NCBI GenBank assembly: GCA_041164825.1
Contig: JBEAOO010000288.1
Span: 1-59,025 of the forward strand
Direction of reading: 5' to 3'
DNA: 59,025 nucleotides
DNA from: JBEAOO01 sp041164825
Lineage (GTDB): Bacteria > Pseudomonadota > Gammaproteobacteria > Burkholderiales > Burkholderiaceae_C
Positions 57,796 through 59,025 of this stretch are shown piece after piece. How positions within the stretch are numbered: the stretch's first letter is position 1; each line of letters starts with the position of its first letter. The position numbers and the translations under genes are program-made. The notes under the pieces were generated by a model. The model was given only the letters and a program-made list of their open reading frames with translations, ran no database searches and was not told the DNA's origin.

Positions 57796-58611
57796 ATGTC
57801 CCACCCTGTTGATTCCGCCGCGACGGCCCCCACCACCACGCGCCCTGTGGTGCTGGTGACGGGCGCGGCCAAGCGGCTGGGCCGGGCGATCGCGCTCGAT
57901 CTGGCTGCGCACGGCTTTGACGTGGCCGTGCACTACCGCCACTCTGCCAATGAGGCCGAGGCCACCGTGGCCGAGCTGCAGGCGCTGGGCGCCCGCGCCG
58001 CCGCCTTTGGCGCCGACCTCAGCGACGAAGCCGCCTGCCGCGCGCTGCTGCCGGCCGTGATCGCCCACTTCGGCCGCGCCGATGCGGTAGTCAACAACGC
58101 GTCCACGTTTGAGTACGACACGCCGCAGACCTTCAGCCACACGGCGATGGATTTGCACTGGCGCGCCAACACCGCGCCCGCCGTGCTGCTGGCGCAGGCG
58201 CTGCATGCGCACCTCAGCGCGCGCGGCCCAGGTGCGCAAGGCTGCGTGGTCAACCTGCTCGACCAAAAGCTCTGGAACCCGAATCCGGACTATTTCTCCT
58301 ACACCTTGTCCAAGGCCGCGCTGCAGTGCGCCACCGTGATGCTGGCGCAAGCGCTGGCGCCGGTGCTGCGCGTGTGCGGCGTGGCGCCGGGTGTGACGCT
58401 GATGTCGGGGCCGATGAGCGAGGGCGAGTTCAGCCAGGCGCACCGCATGACGCCGCTGCAGCGCTCCTCCACGCCCGACGACATTGCGCGCAGCGTGCGC
58501 TTCGTGCTCGAATCGCCCGCCATCACCGGCAGCACCTTGCTCGTTGATGGCGGCCAGCATTTGCAGGGCCAGTCGCGCGATGTGATGTTCTTGACGCCTT
58601 CATCTTTCTGA
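57796..58611 (+). CDS. SDR-family reductase, FolM/pteridine reductase-like
   Basis: The 271-residue protein has the Rossmann motif TGAAKRLGRAIA (the Arg after the glycines favours NADPH and is typical of pteridine reductases and FolM), the NNAST segment, and the active-site YTLSK. FolM-type enzymes reduce dihydromonapterin or dihydrofolate. The next gene, folB, acts in folate synthesis, which supports a pterin substrate. ATG 57796 is chosen; nine upstream in-frame codons overlap the divergent gene. Confidence 0.88.
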   Translation: MSHPVDSAATAPTTTRPVVLVTGAAKRLGRAIALDLAAHGFDVAVHYRHSANEAEATVAELQALGARAAAFGADLSDEAACRALLPAVIAHFGRADAVVNNASTFEYDTPQTFSHTAMDLHWRANTAPAVLLAQALHAHLSARGPGAQGCVVNLLDQKLWNPNPDYFSYTLSKAALQCATVMLAQALAPVLRVCGVAPGVTLMSGPMSEGEFSQAHRMTPLQRSSTPDDIARSVRFVLESPAITGSTLLVDGGQHLQGQSRDVMFLTPSSF

Positions 58612-58648
58612 TCTTTCTCTCTCTCACTTCAACCCCGAGACCCTCACC

Positions 58649-59025
58649 ATGCAAAGCCTGCTGAGCAACCCCAGCCTGATGGACTGCCGCCGGCTGTTCC
58701 TGCGCAACTACGCGGTGTGGATCAACATCGGCGTGCACGACTTCGAAAAGAAGGGCGAGCAGCGCGTGCTGATCAATGTGGACCTCTACATCCCGCTGGC
58801 GCTCTCCACGCCCAAGGCCGACGAGCTGGCCGAAGTGGTGGACTACGACTTCATCCGCCGCACCATCGCCGAGCGCGTGGCGCAAGGCCACATCCACCTG
58901 CAAGAAACGCTGTGTGACGACGTGCTGCAGTTGATGCTGGCCCACCCGCGCGTGCGCGCCGCCCGCGTGTCGACCGAGAAGCCCGACGTGTACCCGGACT
59001 GCGACTCGGTGGGCTGCGAGGTGTT
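58649..59025 (+). CDS. folB: Dihydroneopterin aldolase (cut by window end)
   Basis: The frame runs off the right edge after about 125 codons. It has the FolB features IGVHDFEKKGEQRVLINVDLY, VDYDFIRRTI and a later VSTEKPDVYPDCDSVG. It converts dihydroneopterin to hydroxymethyl-dihydropterin in folate synthesis, or acts as an epimerase. It lies 37 bases after the FolM-like gene, so the two probably form a folate operon. Confidence 0.93.
   Translation, partial: MQSLLSNPSLMDCRRLFLRNYAVWINIGVHDFEKKGEQRVLINVDLYIPLALSTPKADELAEVVDYDFIRRTIAERVAQGHIHLQETLCDDVLQLMLAHPRVRAARVSTEKPDVYPDCDSVGCEV

Overview
The window is a GC-rich chromosomal segment of a betaproteobacterium. The order Burkholderiales, and probably the family Comamonadaceae, fits best. 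The reasons are the gene orders seen here (spc/alpha ribosomal genes, yajC-secD-secF, def-fmt-htpX, pgk-pyk-fba-purC, purE-purK-Sua5, a LysR gene divergent from a DUF2917 gene) and the protein families typical of that order (DUF1631, DUF2917, TctD/TctE-like two-component genes). No phage, insertion sequence, CRISPR array or plasmid gene was seen. Almost all of the window is housekeeping sequence.

Layout. 1-9605: the 3' end of a peroxiredoxin gene, then the spc and alpha ribosomal operons (rplN to rplO, secY, rpmJ, rpsM, rpsK, rpsD, rpoA, rplQ), closed by a strong terminator. rplN is separated from any S10-operon gene and has its own candidate promoter and a structured leader. 9676-13653: dsbD, the initiator tRNA (tRNA-fMet) with its own promoter and terminator, a TauE/SafE-type permease and an amidohydrolase. 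13654-19751 is the least ordinary part. It holds a gene-free stretch, a shortened CoA-transferase-like gene, a TctD/TctE-like two-component pair, 1.1 kb without a convincing gene, and an NtrC-type regulator whose phosphoacceptor aspartate is replaced by glutamate. 20004-26348: yajC, secD, secF, a DUF1631 gene and smg. 26472-31504: dprA and a LysM protein, divergent from def, fmt and htpX.

31654-43369: a small lipoprotein, azlC/azlD, glycolytic genes (pgk, pyk, fba), purine genes (purC, purE, purK), a TPR protein, cnoX, and a Sua5-type threonylcarbamoyl-AMP synthase. 43437-48721: an SGNH-like lipoprotein lacking the usual block I serine, dacB, and a tightly overlapping tsaB-rimI-udg operon facing a 5-formyltetrahydrofolate cyclo-ligase gene. 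48814-59025: a TfoX-domain protein with a basic tail, DUF2917 and LysR genes, a second 5-formyltetrahydrofolate cyclo-ligase, a lytic transglycosylase, an NAD(P)-binding protein, a glutathione transferase, cca, DUF2905, a MidA-like methyltransferase, and a FolM-like reductase followed by folB (cut by the window end).

Themes. The genes serve translation and its start (ribosomal proteins, tRNA-fMet, fmt, def, cca, t6A synthesis), Sec export, cell-wall turnover, folate and purine one-carbon metabolism, and glycolysis. I found no clear new multi-gene system. The best leads are regulatory: the aspartate-to-glutamate NtrC-type regulator behind a long gene-free region, attenuator-like hairpins inside the ribosomal and Sec operons, and a recurring promoter layout with the -10 box 6-7 bases before the start codon, which predicts leaderless mRNAs. 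All calls rest on reading the sequence; no database search was run.
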